A stretch of 14,385 nt of DNA, taken from assembly GCA_016743925.1 (NCBI GenBank), contig JADGFH010000058.1, forward strand, positions 1-14,385. The letters run 5' to 3'. A model generated the notes under the pieces. That model worked only from the letters and a program-made list of their open reading frames with translations. It was not told the origin of the DNA and did no database searches. Below, one piece after another: positions 1-8,055 of this stretch. Numbering within the stretch: the stretch's first letter is position 1; every line of letters starts with the position of its first letter. Both the position numbers and the translations under genes were made by a program. Source of the DNA: Labilibaculum sp. (GTDB taxonomy: Bacteria > Bacteroidota > Bacteroidia > Bacteroidales > Marinifilaceae).

Positions 1-331
1 TATCAAAGGAGCGAATGTTGTAAGAAAGCACTTGAAACGAATTATCTTTTGGCTCAATATCTCGATTTATTCGAATTTGAATAAAATTACCAAGAGATTG
101 ATAACCAATTAAAATTACAATAAGAGGAATGAGAAAACTCCACTTTCTTCGAAGCATCCAGTATAAAACAAATAGAATATTGCTTGCTAGCAGATAGGGA
201 TAAGCTAAGCCCCAAAATGCTGGTAACCAGAAATTTTCTGGGTTAATGTGTGCTGCCAAATAAGAAATAAGGAGTGAGCCTGAAAAAACCAGACTAAAAA
301 TAACTAAGAATTTGTGCAGGAAATTTTTCAC
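1..331 (-). CDS. Endonuclease/exonuclease/phosphatase family protein, N-terminal part (cut by window edge)
   Basis: The reverse strand is open from a GTG at 331 to the left edge, giving about 110 residues beginning MKNFLHKFLVIFSL. Two or three hydrophobic segments come first (around residues 5-25, 38-57 and 62-80). Then comes FQVLSYNIRSFD, which resembles the first beta-strand of the EEP (DNase I-like) fold, where the Asn of the YN pair helps bind the metal. In Bacteroidota, membrane-anchored EEP proteins of this layout are common directly after tandem rhomboids, so context agrees. The GTG lies 4 bases after the stop of the preceding rhomboid gene, and no ATG is available nearby, so translational coupling is likely. 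The catalytic Glu, Asp and His residues lie outside the window, so activity and substrate (nucleic acid, phospholipid or other phosphoester) cannot be judged. Confidence 0.8.
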   Translation of the reverse strand, partial: MKNFLHKFLVIFSLVFSGSLLISYLAAHINPENFWLPAFWGLAYPYLLASNILFVLYWMLRRKWSFLIPLIVILIGYQSLGNFIQIRINRDIEPKDNSFQVLSYNIRSFD

Positions 332-335
332 TAAT

Positions 336-1268
336 TTATTTATGATTACTTGATTTAAAAAGAATTTCTTTCTCTTCTTTGGTCAGGCTATCGTATCCTG
401 ATTTTGCTATTTTTTCAAGAATTTTATCTAATTGTTCCTGATTTGTCTTTTTAGATTTATTGTACTCTTTATCATCCATGCTTTGGGTCTTTTTATAGCT
501 CACCTTCATTTTTTTGCGTTTAAAAAGACCGAAAAATGAATCCATCATGGAATTAAAACCAGAAGAAATATCTTTTCCTTTGCGGAGATTAGAGATGAAT
601 AGCCAGCCATAAAAGGCCCCTCCTAAATGTGCTAAGTGTCCACCTGCATTTCCGTCAGCAATACTTAATATATCAGTAGCGATAAAGAATATTGCGATGT
701 GTTTGATTTTAACAGAGCCTATAAACATCAGGCGAATAACATGGTTTGGAGCATAAATAACGGTTGCTATTACAACAGCCATAACCGAAGCCGAAGCACC
801 TAAAGCATAGGAACCAAAGCGGATACCTTCGAATACAGGAAAAAGATTGTAAGCAAAGATATAAGTTGCAGCACCCGTTAATCCACCAATAATATAGATA
901 CTCAATAGTTTCTTTTGATCGAGATAGCTTAAGAAAATTTTACCAAACCAAAACAACCAGAGCATGTTCATTAAAATATGAAGAAAACCCTCATGCAAAA
1001 ACATGTAGCTAAAAACAGTCCAAGGTCTTCCTAAAAGAGCACTTGTTTCGGCAGGTACCGATAGCCAATGAACCAAAAATGGAACTTGCGATGTTTCAAG
1101 ATTAAATAGAAAAGTTAAAACCCCAACAATTTTCACAACTAAAAATACACCAAAGTTGATGTAGATTAGTTTAGTAAGGTGGCTTCCATCTTTAAACGAA
1201 TCTTTAATTCCATCCCAAATGTTTTGATGGGAATAGGACTGATATGGATTATTGAAATTCATGCTCAT
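336..1268 (-). CDS. Rhomboid family intramembrane serine protease with C-terminal cytosolic extension
   Basis: This 310-residue polytopic membrane protein should cleave transmembrane substrates within the bilayer. The rhomboid core spans roughly residues 30-230. It has the H-x4-H-x3-N loop and helix (H92, H97, N101), the serine motif GASAS (157-161, catalytic Ser159) and AHLGG carrying the catalytic His214. The residue after the serine is Ala, not the usual Gly. After the last membrane helix there is a Lys-rich linker and a small helical tail (about 275-306, LDKILEKIAKSGYDSLTKEEKE). I recall such a tail from Bacteroidota rhomboids, probably a domain of unknown function. A second ATG two codons downstream is also possible as start. 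It follows another rhomboid gene by 20 bp and precedes the EEP gene by 4 bp, so the three form one transcription unit. Substrates are unknown. Confidence 0.93.
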   Translation of the reverse strand: MSMNFNNPYQSYSHQNIWDGIKDSFKDGSHLTKLIYINFGVFLVVKIVGVLTFLFNLETSQVPFLVHWLSVPAETSALLGRPWTVFSYMFLHEGFLHILMNMLWLFWFGKIFLSYLDQKKLLSIYIIGGLTGAATYIFAYNLFPVFEGIRFGSYALGASASVMAVVIATVIYAPNHVIRLMFIGSVKIKHIAIFFIATDILSIADGNAGGHLAHLGGAFYGWLFISNLRKGKDISSGFNSMMDSFFGLFKRKKMKVSYKKTQSMDDKEYNKSKKTNQEQLDKILEKIAKSGYDSLTKEEKEILFKSSNHK

Positions 1269-1288
1269 GAAATAGCAATCTTTAGCTG

Positions 1289-2110
1289 TTAATAAAAGTT
1301 TTTTGAATTTTTCTGCCAGATCTTAATTAAGATAAAGCCAAATATCATTCCTCCCAAATGAGCAAAGTGGGCAATGTTATCACCTGATTGATTTTGAACT
1401 CCCATGAATAATTCTAGAACGCCATATCCAATAACAAAATACTTTGCTTTAATTGGAATTGGAGGAAATAGAAGCATTAATTCCGTATTTGGGAATAGCA
1501 TACCAAAAGCCAAAAGAATACCAAATACTGCTCCTGATGCACCAACTGTAGGAACGTTAATATTCTCCGTAATCATTTGGTTTACCATTGCTATGGCTTT
1601 CTGTGTATCGTAGGCATTGTTTGGATTTTCAGCCCAAGAGTTCACAAAATCAGTAACCCAAGGTTGAACTCTGCCCATGTGTTCTCGAATAAAATCCAAC
1701 ATTAAATCAGGCGTTGGAGTATTCGCAAAAGCATTGGCCGCAGCTTTCATCGAAGAATAGTCAAGCCATCCCACGAAAGTGTGAAGAGCAGCAGCTCCAA
1801 GTCCTGTTGCCATATAGTAAATTAAGAATCTTTTAGGTCCCCAAACACTTTCCAATACTCGTCCAAACATAAACAGCGCAAACATATTGAAAAACAAATG
1901 ACCAATACCTCCATGCATAAACATGTGAGTTATGAATTGGTGTGGTCGGAAAAATTCAGAAGCTGGGAAATGGAGAGCAAGTAAACGGTCAATATTAAAG
2001 CCAAATCGGTCACCAACAACAGTCGTGACTAATAACATTAATACGTTAATAATTAATAGGTTTTTTACGACCGGAGGCAGATTCATTAATGATGATCTAA
2101 ATTGACTCAT
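1289..2110 (-). CDS. Rhomboid family intramembrane serine protease
   Basis: This 273-residue membrane protease has the canonical rhomboid motifs: HGGIGHLFFNM (H66, H71, N75), GASGAVFG with catalytic Ser192, and AHFAHLGG with catalytic His251. It lacks the cytosolic tail of the neighbouring rhomboid. Instead it has a long, partly polar insertion of about 70 residues between the second or third and the serine-bearing helix (about 115-185, rich in Asn, Asp and Met), probably a periplasmic loop. The start at ATG 2110 puts the usual short N-terminus (PVVKNLLIINVLM) ahead of TM1. The gene lies 94 bp downstream of mutL and 20 bp upstream of the second rhomboid gene. The pair probably arose by old duplication and divergence; the different serine motifs and extensions suggest different substrates, which is inference. 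Confidence 0.95.
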   Translation of the reverse strand: MSQFRSSLMNLPPVVKNLLIINVLMLLVTTVVGDRFGFNIDRLLALHFPASEFFRPHQFITHMFMHGGIGHLFFNMFALFMFGRVLESVWGPKRFLIYYMATGLGAAALHTFVGWLDYSSMKAAANAFANTPTPDLMLDFIREHMGRVQPWVTDFVNSWAENPNNAYDTQKAIAMVNQMITENINVPTVGASGAVFGILLAFGMLFPNTELMLLFPPIPIKAKYFVIGYGVLELFMGVQNQSGDNIAHFAHLGGMIFGFILIKIWQKNSKNFY

Positions 2111-2137
2111 TCGAAATTGTTTTAATATTTACTGATA

Positions 2138-2153
2138 TCTAACAATAGTTAGA
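2138..2153. repeat. Small inverted repeat in the mutL-rhomboid gap
   Basis: TCTAAC-aata-GTTAGA is a perfect 6-bp inverted repeat with a 4-base loop, 28 bp before the rhomboid start. No T-tract follows on the transcribed strand, so it is not a standard terminator. It could be an operator or chance in AT-rich DNA. Confidence 0.35.
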
Positions 2154-2204
2154 CCAATTTATTGTGTTTGTATTTTATTAACAAATATGCGACATAATGT
2201 CACT

Positions 2205-4187
2205 TTATTTGAATCGGCTTTCTAATTCTTGCGACTCCAGTACAGAAATAATTGCTTTCCCGTCAGGTGTGAAATTTGGAGTGATACAAGCAAAAAGCTG
2301 ATCAAGTATCGAACTCATTTCTTCGTTAGAAAGCGTTTTTCCATAGTTCAATGCAGAAGCTTTTGCCAACGACTTAGCCAAGTTTTCACGAACCTTTAGT
2401 TTTACATCCATTTGGTTCGATTTGTAATTTGCCAATAGGTTTTCAACTAATTCTTTTGGATCGCAATTTTGAATATCAGCTGGCGTACCGTTAATTACAA
2501 AGGTTTTCTTACCAAATTCCCGAATGTCAAATCCCAAAGCTCTAACATCTTCAATTATCACTTGTAAAAGAGTGTAATCCGATGCGTTTAATTCGATGGT
2601 TTGTGGGAAAAGTGTTTGCTGCGCAATTCCTTGCTGATTTTCCAGTGAACTAATAAATTTTTCGAACAAAATTCGCTCATGAGCTTTGCGCTGATCAATA
2701 ATCATTAATCCAGAACGAATTGGTGTAAGAATGTATTTGTTTTTTAGCTGGAAAAAATTCTTTGCCTTTTGAATCTGCACTTTAGGTTGTAAGGTTTTTT
2801 GTGCAAATTCGGGCATAGCTTGTTGAGGCTGAAAATAATCTGGAATATTTTCCCGATCAATTGCAGCTTGGCTTAATTTTTCTTCTTTCTCTTTCTTTGC
2901 AGGCTCTTCGTAAAGCGTTTCCCATTTTTCAGGAACTTCTTTTTTAGTTGGAGCACTCGAAGGAGGAGGTGTTTTAGCTTTAAATTCCTGATAAAACTGA
3001 TTGGATTCAAAAGATTTTCGTTCCTCATCGAAAGGATTGTAGCTTTTTTCTCCATCAAAAGGATTGTAGCTCGAATCAGCTTCGAAAGGATTAAACTCCG
3101 GATTCACTTTAATCATTGGAGCTTCAAATTCCGAATTTTGCCCAGCTACCGGAATTTCTAAACTGTTATCTTCATCAAAATCGATAGAAGGAACAATATT
3201 AAATTTTCCTAATGCCTCGCGAATAGAAGCTTGAATAATTTGATAAATTGCTCGTTCATCCTCAAACTTAATTTCTGTTTTTGTCGGATGAATGTTAATA
3301 TCAATAATTTGAGGATCTACCTCAAAAAAGATAAAATATGGAGGCACCGTTTCTGGTGGTAATATTTTGTCGTACGCTTGAATTACTGCTTTGTAAAAAT
3401 ACGGATGGCGCATGAAACGATTGTTGACAAAAAAGAATTGTTCTCCTAAATTCTTTTTCGCATTTTTCGGTTTCCCAATAAAACCTGTCAGCTTAACAAT
3501 GCTTGTTTTGGTATCAATAGTAATTAAGCGTTGGTTCATGCTCTTGCCAAAAATATTGATGATTCGTTGGCGAACATGACTGGCAGGGAGATTGTATATC
3601 TCCGTATCGTTATGAAGTAATTGAAATGAAATTTCGGGGTGAGCCAAAGTGATTCGATGAAATTCGGTAATGATATTACGAAGTTCGGTTGAGTTGGCTT
3701 TTAAAAACTTTCGACGAGCAGGAACATTAAAAAATAGGTTTTTAACGATAAAATTACTTCCATCGCTACATGCTACTGCTTCCTGAGAAATTACTTCCGA
3801 ACCATCAATAGAAATGTGAGTTCCCAATTCATCTTCGGTGCGTTTCGTTTTCAGTTCTACATTCGCAATTGCAGCAATAGAGGCCAAAGCTTCGCCACGA
3901 AACCCCATTGTTCGAATGGCAAACAGATCATTTGCTTTTCGAATTTTAGAAGTTGCATGTCGTTCAAAAGCCAAACGTGCATCGGTATCAGACATACCAC
4001 ACCCATTATCAATTACTTGAATAAGGGTTTTTCCCGCATCTATTAGATTGATTTTTATAGCGTTACCGCCTGCATCAATTGCATTTTCAACAAGTTCTTT
4101 TACTACTGAAGCTGGTCTTTGAACTACCTCACCTGCAGCAATTTGATTGGCTACATTATCAGGTAGAATCTGTATCAAATCCGACAT
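2205..4187 (-). CDS. mutL: DNA mismatch repair protein MutL
   Basis: This 660-residue protein couples MutS mismatch recognition to downstream repair steps. The GHKL ATPase module is intact: NQIAAGEVVQRP and ELVENAIDAG (about 14-40, with catalytic Glu32 and Asn35), IDNGCGM (59-65), RHATSK (76-81) and TMGFRGEAL (93-101). The transducer domain runs to about residue 330 (NIHPTKTEIKF). A low-complexity linker (about 335-470) holds three NPF motifs at exact 9-residue spacing. The C-terminal dimerisation domain (about 475-660) is recognisable. However, the position of the DQHA endonuclease motif reads DQRKAHERILFE (498-509), and the position of CPHGRP reads TPDGKA (640-645). The ATG at 4187 gives the standard MutL N-terminus. 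The gene sits 72 bp after a small hypothetical gene and ahead of two rhomboids, probably in one operon. Confidence 0.98.
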   Translation of the reverse strand: MSDLIQILPDNVANQIAAGEVVQRPASVVKELVENAIDAGGNAIKINLIDAGKTLIQVIDNGCGMSDTDARLAFERHATSKIRKANDLFAIRTMGFRGEALASIAAIANVELKTKRTEDELGTHISIDGSEVISQEAVACSDGSNFIVKNLFFNVPARRKFLKANSTELRNIITEFHRITLAHPEISFQLLHNDTEIYNLPASHVRQRIINIFGKSMNQRLITIDTKTSIVKLTGFIGKPKNAKKNLGEQFFFVNNRFMRHPYFYKAVIQAYDKILPPETVPPYFIFFEVDPQIIDINIHPTKTEIKFEDERAIYQIIQASIREALGKFNIVPSIDFDEDNSLEIPVAGQNSEFEAPMIKVNPEFNPFEADSSYNPFDGEKSYNPFDEERKSFESNQFYQEFKAKTPPPSSAPTKKEVPEKWETLYEEPAKKEKEEKLSQAAIDRENIPDYFQPQQAMPEFAQKTLQPKVQIQKAKNFFQLKNKYILTPIRSGLMIIDQRKAHERILFEKFISSLENQQGIAQQTLFPQTIELNASDYTLLQVIIEDVRALGFDIREFGKKTFVINGTPADIQNCDPKELVENLLANYKSNQMDVKLKVRENLAKSLAKASALNYGKTLSNEEMSSILDQLFACITPNFTPDGKAIISVLESQELESRFK

Positions 4188-4259
4188 ATAAATTTCTACT
4201 TCTAAGGTTTAATATTAAGGGATTGCTTGTGGTTGAATGTGTTTTAAGAAGAAAGAAAT

Positions 4260-4565
4260 TTACATGACTCCATTCCATCCGTAAAGATAAATGTAGGCTG
4301 CAAAGCAAAGCACAACAAAAATGACTAACATTCGAATATTCGATTTATTGCGTTCGTTGCCTGAGCCAGAATGACCATGACGAAGTTCACTTTTCATTCG
4401 GCCTTTTATGTTGGGAATGTATTGATCATTCTCATCTTTTAAACCTAGCTCTCCTTTAATTCTTCTTTCTCTATCTTCTCTTTCCTCTTTGGCAGGATCC
4501 CAATATCTAGGTTGAATATTGAACCTTTTATGTTCTGGTTTATTAAAAAAACTCGAAAATCCCAT
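4260..4565 (-). CDS. Small hypothetical protein with C-terminal membrane anchor, upstream of mutL
   Basis: I do not know its function. Starting at ATG 4565 gives 101 residues beginning MGFSSFFNKPEHKRFNIQPRYW. A highly charged middle follows (DPAKEEREDRERRIKGELG), then one strongly hydrophobic helix at the C-terminus (about 78-95) ending WNGVM. The frame is open upstream to an ATG at 4676, but those 37 residues look like leader translation. The MGF...(F)NxxPRY(W/Y)DP opening resembles the start of small Bacteroidota proteins I recall next to mutL, so I prefer the shorter form. The topology suggests a tail-anchored protein with a charged cytosolic domain. It probably shares the leftward transcript with mutL. 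Confidence 0.75.
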   Translation of the reverse strand: MGFSSFFNKPEHKRFNIQPRYWDPAKEEREDRERRIKGELGLKDENDQYIPNIKGRMKSELRHGHSGSGNERNKSNIRMLVIFVVLCFAAYIYLYGWNGVM

Positions 4566-4700
4566 AATAAAATGTTTTGTACCAATTAATAGGCGAAGCT
4601 GGTATTGTTTTATGAATCTCACGTAATCCCCGAATATAAGACCTTCTAAGGAATTCTTAAGAATCGATACAAGCAAGCCTTTTTGTCTAAAAAAGACTCA

Positions 4701-4708
4701 CAAATATA
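4701..4708 (-). promoter_or_regulatory. Possible -7 element for the small-protein/mutL/rhomboid unit
   Basis: Read on the reverse strand this is TATATTTG, an exact match to the Bacteroidota -7 consensus TAnnTTTG. It lies about 135 bases ahead of the preferred start at 4565. No TTTG is found at the expected -33 position, so the match may be chance. Confidence 0.35.
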
Positions 4709-4801
4709 CCGATAAAATATGACTTTTTTTCTAGAAAAAGCTATAGTTTGATCGTTAAAATATCCTAAAAAAGATTTTTTAATATTGGACTTAGGAAAGG
4801 T

Positions 4802-5608
4802 TTATTGATTTAGTTTTTCGCCGCATTTATTGCAAAAAATAGAATCTTCGGAGTGTTCGTCGGCCAGGCAATTAGGACAAACTTGTGTTGATTGTGGCTT
4901 AGAAGATTGTTTGCTAAGTTCTGCAGTTACAATTCCTGTAGGAACAGCAATTATAGCATAACCAATAATCATAACAAAACTTGCGAAGAACTGTCCCAAT
5001 GAAGTGCTTGGAGAAATATCCCCATATCCGACAGTGGTTAGCGTAACAATTGCCCAATAAATACCTCGGGGAATACTTGTAAATCCATTTTCGCTACCTT
5101 CAATTAGATACATGATGGTTCCAATAATGATCACCATAGTAATAACAGCAAATAGAAAAACTGAAATTTTTATTCTACTATCGCGCAAAGCTCGTATAAT
5201 AATCGCACCCTCTTTGGTGTAACGATTTAATTTTAAAATACGAAAAACTCGAAGCAATCGAAGCGCTCTAATAACCATGAAACCATGCGTTCCGGTAATT
5301 ATAAGAGCTAAATAGGTTGGAAGTACCGATAGTAAATCGATAATACCGTAAAAACTAAAAATATAAACTTTTGGTTTTTTTACGATCCAAATTCTCAAAA
5401 TATATTCGAGAGAGAAGATTCCTGTAATCAACCATTCTGAAATTTTTAATAAATTGTGATATTGAGCTTCAATTGAAGGAACACTTTCGAGCATTACCAA
5501 AAGTATGCTTAGAAGGATGACAATTAAGAGAGAAACATCAAATACTTTTCCCGTTTTTGTATCGGCTTCAAAGATGATTTCGTAGAGGCGACTTTTGGTA
5601 TTACTCAT
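4802..5608 (-). CDS. Voltage-gated potassium channel (Kv-type) with C-terminal zinc ribbon
   Basis: This 268-residue six-helix channel subunit should form an inner-membrane tetramer conducting K+. S1-S3 lie at about 22-40, 52-74 and 84-104. S4 has basic residues at every third position (R114, R117, R120, R123, K126), the voltage-sensor pattern. S5 is about 146-168, the selectivity filter TTVGYGD is at 191-197, and S6 is about 206-228. After S6 comes a short linker and a compact zinc ribbon, CPNC (244-247) and CNKC (259-262), followed by GEKLNQ at the end. The KtrA/RCK or cyclic-nucleotide domains often found on prokaryotic channels are absent. The ATG at 5608 fits the family N-terminus. The gene is divergent from gmhA across 165 bp and probably monocistronic. 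Confidence 0.93.
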   Translation of the reverse strand: MSNTKSRLYEIIFEADTKTGKVFDVSLLIVILLSILLVMLESVPSIEAQYHNLLKISEWLITGIFSLEYILRIWIVKKPKVYIFSFYGIIDLLSVLPTYLALIITGTHGFMVIRALRLLRVFRILKLNRYTKEGAIIIRALRDSRIKISVFLFAVITMVIIIGTIMYLIEGSENGFTSIPRGIYWAIVTLTTVGYGDISPSTSLGQFFASFVMIIGYAIIAVPTGIVTAELSKQSSKPQSTQVCPNCLADEHSEDSIFCNKCGEKLNQ

Positions 5609-5748
5609 GATTTACTTGATATGGATTTCAAAACATAAACTTACAAAAAAACTTGAAAGAGTAGAAAAATCTTTAATTAGGATAGCAAGAACGAGATTGT
5701 GGTGGTGTAAAGTATATTAGATCTTTAAACTCATTGCTCTTTTTTTTA

Positions 5749-5756
5749 TACTTTTG
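5749..5756 (+). promoter_or_regulatory. Possible -7 promoter element for gmhA
   Basis: TACTTTTG matches TAnnTTTG exactly and would place the transcript start about 10 bases before the ATG at 5774. The -33 region shows no TTTG at ideal spacing (a TTG lies at 5734-5736, too close), so support is moderate. Confidence 0.4.
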
Positions 5757-5773
5757 AATAAAATTTGAATACG

Positions 5774-6349
5774 ATGGTTTTAAACGATATAAAGGAAAGC
5801 TTTTTGGACGCGCAAAAAGTGTTGAATGAATTTGTTGCTGATGAGGCAAACTTTTTGGCGATTGAAAAGGTAGGTGATGCTATGGTTCTAGCTTTAAAAG
5901 AAGGTGGTAAAGTTATTTCATGTGGTAATGGTGGTTCAATGTGCGATGCGATGCATTTTGCTGAAGAATTAACCGGACGTTTTCGAGCTGACAGACCATC
6001 TATGCCGGCTGTTGCAATATCCGACCCAAGCCATATAACCTGCGTTGCTAACGATTATGGTTTCGATTACATCTTTTCAAGATATGTTGAAGGGATGGGA
6101 CAAAAGGGCGATGTGTTTTTGGGAATTAGCACTTCTGGGAATTCTGCAAACATTATTAATGCAATTAAGGCAGCAAAAGAAAAAGGAATGTTCGTGGTTG
6201 GCCTAACTGGTAAAAGTGGTGGCGAAATGGCAGCGCTTTGCGATGCTGAAATTCGTGTACCTTGGAAAAAATATTCCGATCGGGTTCAAGAAATTCACAT
6301 TAAAGTTATTCATTGCTTAATTCAGTACATCGAAGCAAAAATGAAATAA
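5774..6349 (+). CDS. gmhA: Phosphoheptose isomerase (D-sedoheptulose 7-phosphate isomerase)
   Basis: GmhA converts sedoheptulose 7-phosphate to glycero-manno-heptose 7-phosphate, the first step of ADP/GDP-heptose synthesis for LPS core or surface glycans; it is cytosolic and tetrameric. This is a single SIS domain with GNGGS (51-55), MHFAEELTGR, ISTSGNSAN for phosphate binding, and RVQEIHIKVIH near the end. Starting at ATG 5774 gives 191 residues and places His61, Glu65, Gln172 and His180 at the same numbers as the zinc ligands of the E. coli enzyme. That supports this start over the in-frame TTG at 5765. The family's SHCD reads SMCD here (Met56), which is not a metal ligand. No other heptose genes are adjacent, so the rest of the pathway must lie elsewhere. 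A strong terminator follows, so the gene is probably monocistronic. Confidence 0.96.
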   Translation: MVLNDIKESFLDAQKVLNEFVADEANFLAIEKVGDAMVLALKEGGKVISCGNGGSMCDAMHFAEELTGRFRADRPSMPAVAISDPSHITCVANDYGFDYIFSRYVEGMGQKGDVFLGISTSGNSANIINAIKAAKEKGMFVVGLTGKSGGEMAALCDAEIRVPWKKYSDRVQEIHIKVIHCLIQYIEAKMK

Positions 6350-6370
6350 TTTTTTGATCATATAAAAATG

Positions 6371-6400
6371 AAGGGATGCCAATTAGGCATCCCTTTTTGT
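6371..6400 (+). terminator. Rho-independent terminator after gmhA
   Basis: A perfect 10-bp stem, AAGGGATGCC / GGCATCCCTT, with a 5-base loop (aatta) runs into a T-tract, 21 bases after the gmhA stop. It separates gmhA from yifB. Confidence 0.92.
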
Positions 6401-6508
6401 TTTCTGTAATATTTTAAATCCTTCATAATACGAATTATGTTTTTGCTAAGCGATATATTATTGTTACCTTCAAAAGGCAATATTGTTAATTAGTTAGATG
6501 TTCGTAAT

Positions 6509-8047
6509 ATGCTTGTTAAAACTTATGGAAGTGCGGTTTATGGTATTCATGCCACAACAATTACAATAGAAGTAAATGTTTTTCCCGGAGTGCGTTTTTC
6601 CTTGGTGGGTTTGCCCGATAATGCTGTGAAGGAAAGTCAGCAAAGAATCGATTCTGCTCTGCGCGAGGTTGGCTACAAAATTCCTGGTAAAAAGATCATT
6701 ATTAATATGGCGCCTGCCGATATCCGAAAAGAAGGTTCGGCATACGATTTACCTTTGGCGATTGGTATTCTAACTGCTACCGAGCAAATTAATTGTGAGG
6801 TATTAAGTAAATACATTATTATGGGCGAACTCTCATTAGATGGCAGTTTGGTACCTATAAAAGGAGTTTTGCCAATGGCAATACAAGCACGCGAAGAAGG
6901 TTTCGAAGGTTTAATTTTGCCAAAAGCAAATGCTAGAGAAGCTGCTGTGGTAAACAAGTTGAAAATAATTGGTGCCGATAATATCAAAGAGGTGATTGAA
7001 TTTCTGAAAGGAGATATGAAGATACCCCCAACAGAAGTAGATACCCGAGCTGAGTTTTATGCACACCTAAATAATTTCCCGCACGATTTTGCTGATGTAA
7101 AAGGGCAAGAGAATGTAAAACGAGCGCTTGAAATTGCTGCTGCTGGTGGGCACAACATAATTATGATTGGTCCTCCTGGAGCTGGAAAAACAATGTTGGC
7201 AAAGCGTATTTCGGGAATATTGCCTCCACTTACACTTCAGGAAGCATTAGAAACAACTAAAATACATTCGGTGGCAGGTACGCTTGAGAAGGATAGTGCC
7301 TTAATGACACAAAGACCATTTCGATCGCCACACCACACAATTTCGGACGTAGCTTTAGTCGGGGGTGGTACATTTCCGCAGCCTGGAGAAATAAGTTTAT
7401 CGCATAATGGCGTACTGTTTTTAGATGAATTGCCTGAGTTTAAACGAACCGTTTTGGAGGTAATGCGTCAACCATTAGAGGATAGAACCATTACCATATC
7501 GAGAGCCAAATCTACTATTGAATATCCTGCCAGTACGATGTTGATTGCTTCCATGAATCCTTGTCCGTGTGGCTATTACAATCATCCTGATAAAGATTGC
7601 TTGTGTGGCCCGGGAATAGTACAGAAATACCTGAGTAAAATTAGCGGCCCTTTATTGGATCGCATTGACATACACATAGAAGTAGTTCCAGTTTCTTTCG
7701 ATAAAATATCGGATAATCGCTTGTCGGAAAAGAGCGAGATGGTTCGTGAAAGAGTAGAAAAGGCCAGACAAACTCAAGAGAAAAGGTTTGCAGAGCACGA
7801 AGGCGTTCATTGCAATGCCCAAATGAGTTCGAAATTATTGAGAAAACACTGTTTGCCAAACGAGGCCGGCAACCAATTGCTAAAAGTTGCCATGGAAAAG
7901 GTTGGTCTTTCTGCTCGAGCTTACGATAGAATTTTGAAGGTATCTAGGACAATTGCTGATTTAGAAGGCTCAGAAAATATAGAAACTGATCATTTGGCCG
8001 AAGCCATTCAGTACAGAAGTTTAGATCGTGATGGTTGGGGAGGGTAA
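6509..8047 (+). CDS. yifB: YifB/ComM family Mg-chelatase-like AAA+ ATPase
   Basis: The protein has 512 residues, the normal family length. An N-terminal ChlI-type domain (about 1-170, starting MLVKTYGSAVYGI and containing FSLVGLPDNAVKES) has the Lon-protease-like fold. The AAA+ core follows, with Walker A GPPGAGKT (221-228), Walker B GVLFLDE (301-307), a four-Cys insert (C352, C354, C364, C366) and LLDRIDIH (382-389). The C-terminal Mg-chelatase domain runs from about 410 (LSARAYDRILKVSRTIADLEG). ComM in Vibrio and Acinetobacter is a hexameric helicase that promotes branch migration during natural transformation. Orthologues are widespread in bacteria not known to be transformable, so the role here is inferred only. 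There is no obvious Shine-Dalgarno site, as is usual in this phylum. Confidence 0.96.
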   Translation: MLVKTYGSAVYGIHATTITIEVNVFPGVRFSLVGLPDNAVKESQQRIDSALREVGYKIPGKKIIINMAPADIRKEGSAYDLPLAIGILTATEQINCEVLSKYIIMGELSLDGSLVPIKGVLPMAIQAREEGFEGLILPKANAREAAVVNKLKIIGADNIKEVIEFLKGDMKIPPTEVDTRAEFYAHLNNFPHDFADVKGQENVKRALEIAAAGGHNIIMIGPPGAGKTMLAKRISGILPPLTLQEALETTKIHSVAGTLEKDSALMTQRPFRSPHHTISDVALVGGGTFPQPGEISLSHNGVLFLDELPEFKRTVLEVMRQPLEDRTITISRAKSTIEYPASTMLIASMNPCPCGYYNHPDKDCLCGPGIVQKYLSKISGPLLDRIDIHIEVVPVSFDKISDNRLSEKSEMVRERVEKARQTQEKRFAEHEGVHCNAQMSSKLLRKHCLPNEAGNQLLKVAMEKVGLSARAYDRILKVSRTIADLEGSENIETDHLAEAIQYRSLDRDGWGG

Positions 8048-8055
8048 ATTAATGA

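Noticed and set aside
3816..4267. Rightward open frames opposite mutL
   Set aside because: They are antisense shadows of the well-supported ATPase domain of MutL.
4730..4800. CCTAA...TTAGG with inner A-run/T-run as terminator of the channel gene
   Set aside because: The arms are short and AT-rich with no T-tract after the outer stem, so it cannot be told from chance.
6673..6987. Leftward open frame opposite yifB
   Set aside because: Antisense shadow of the conserved N-terminal domain of YifB.
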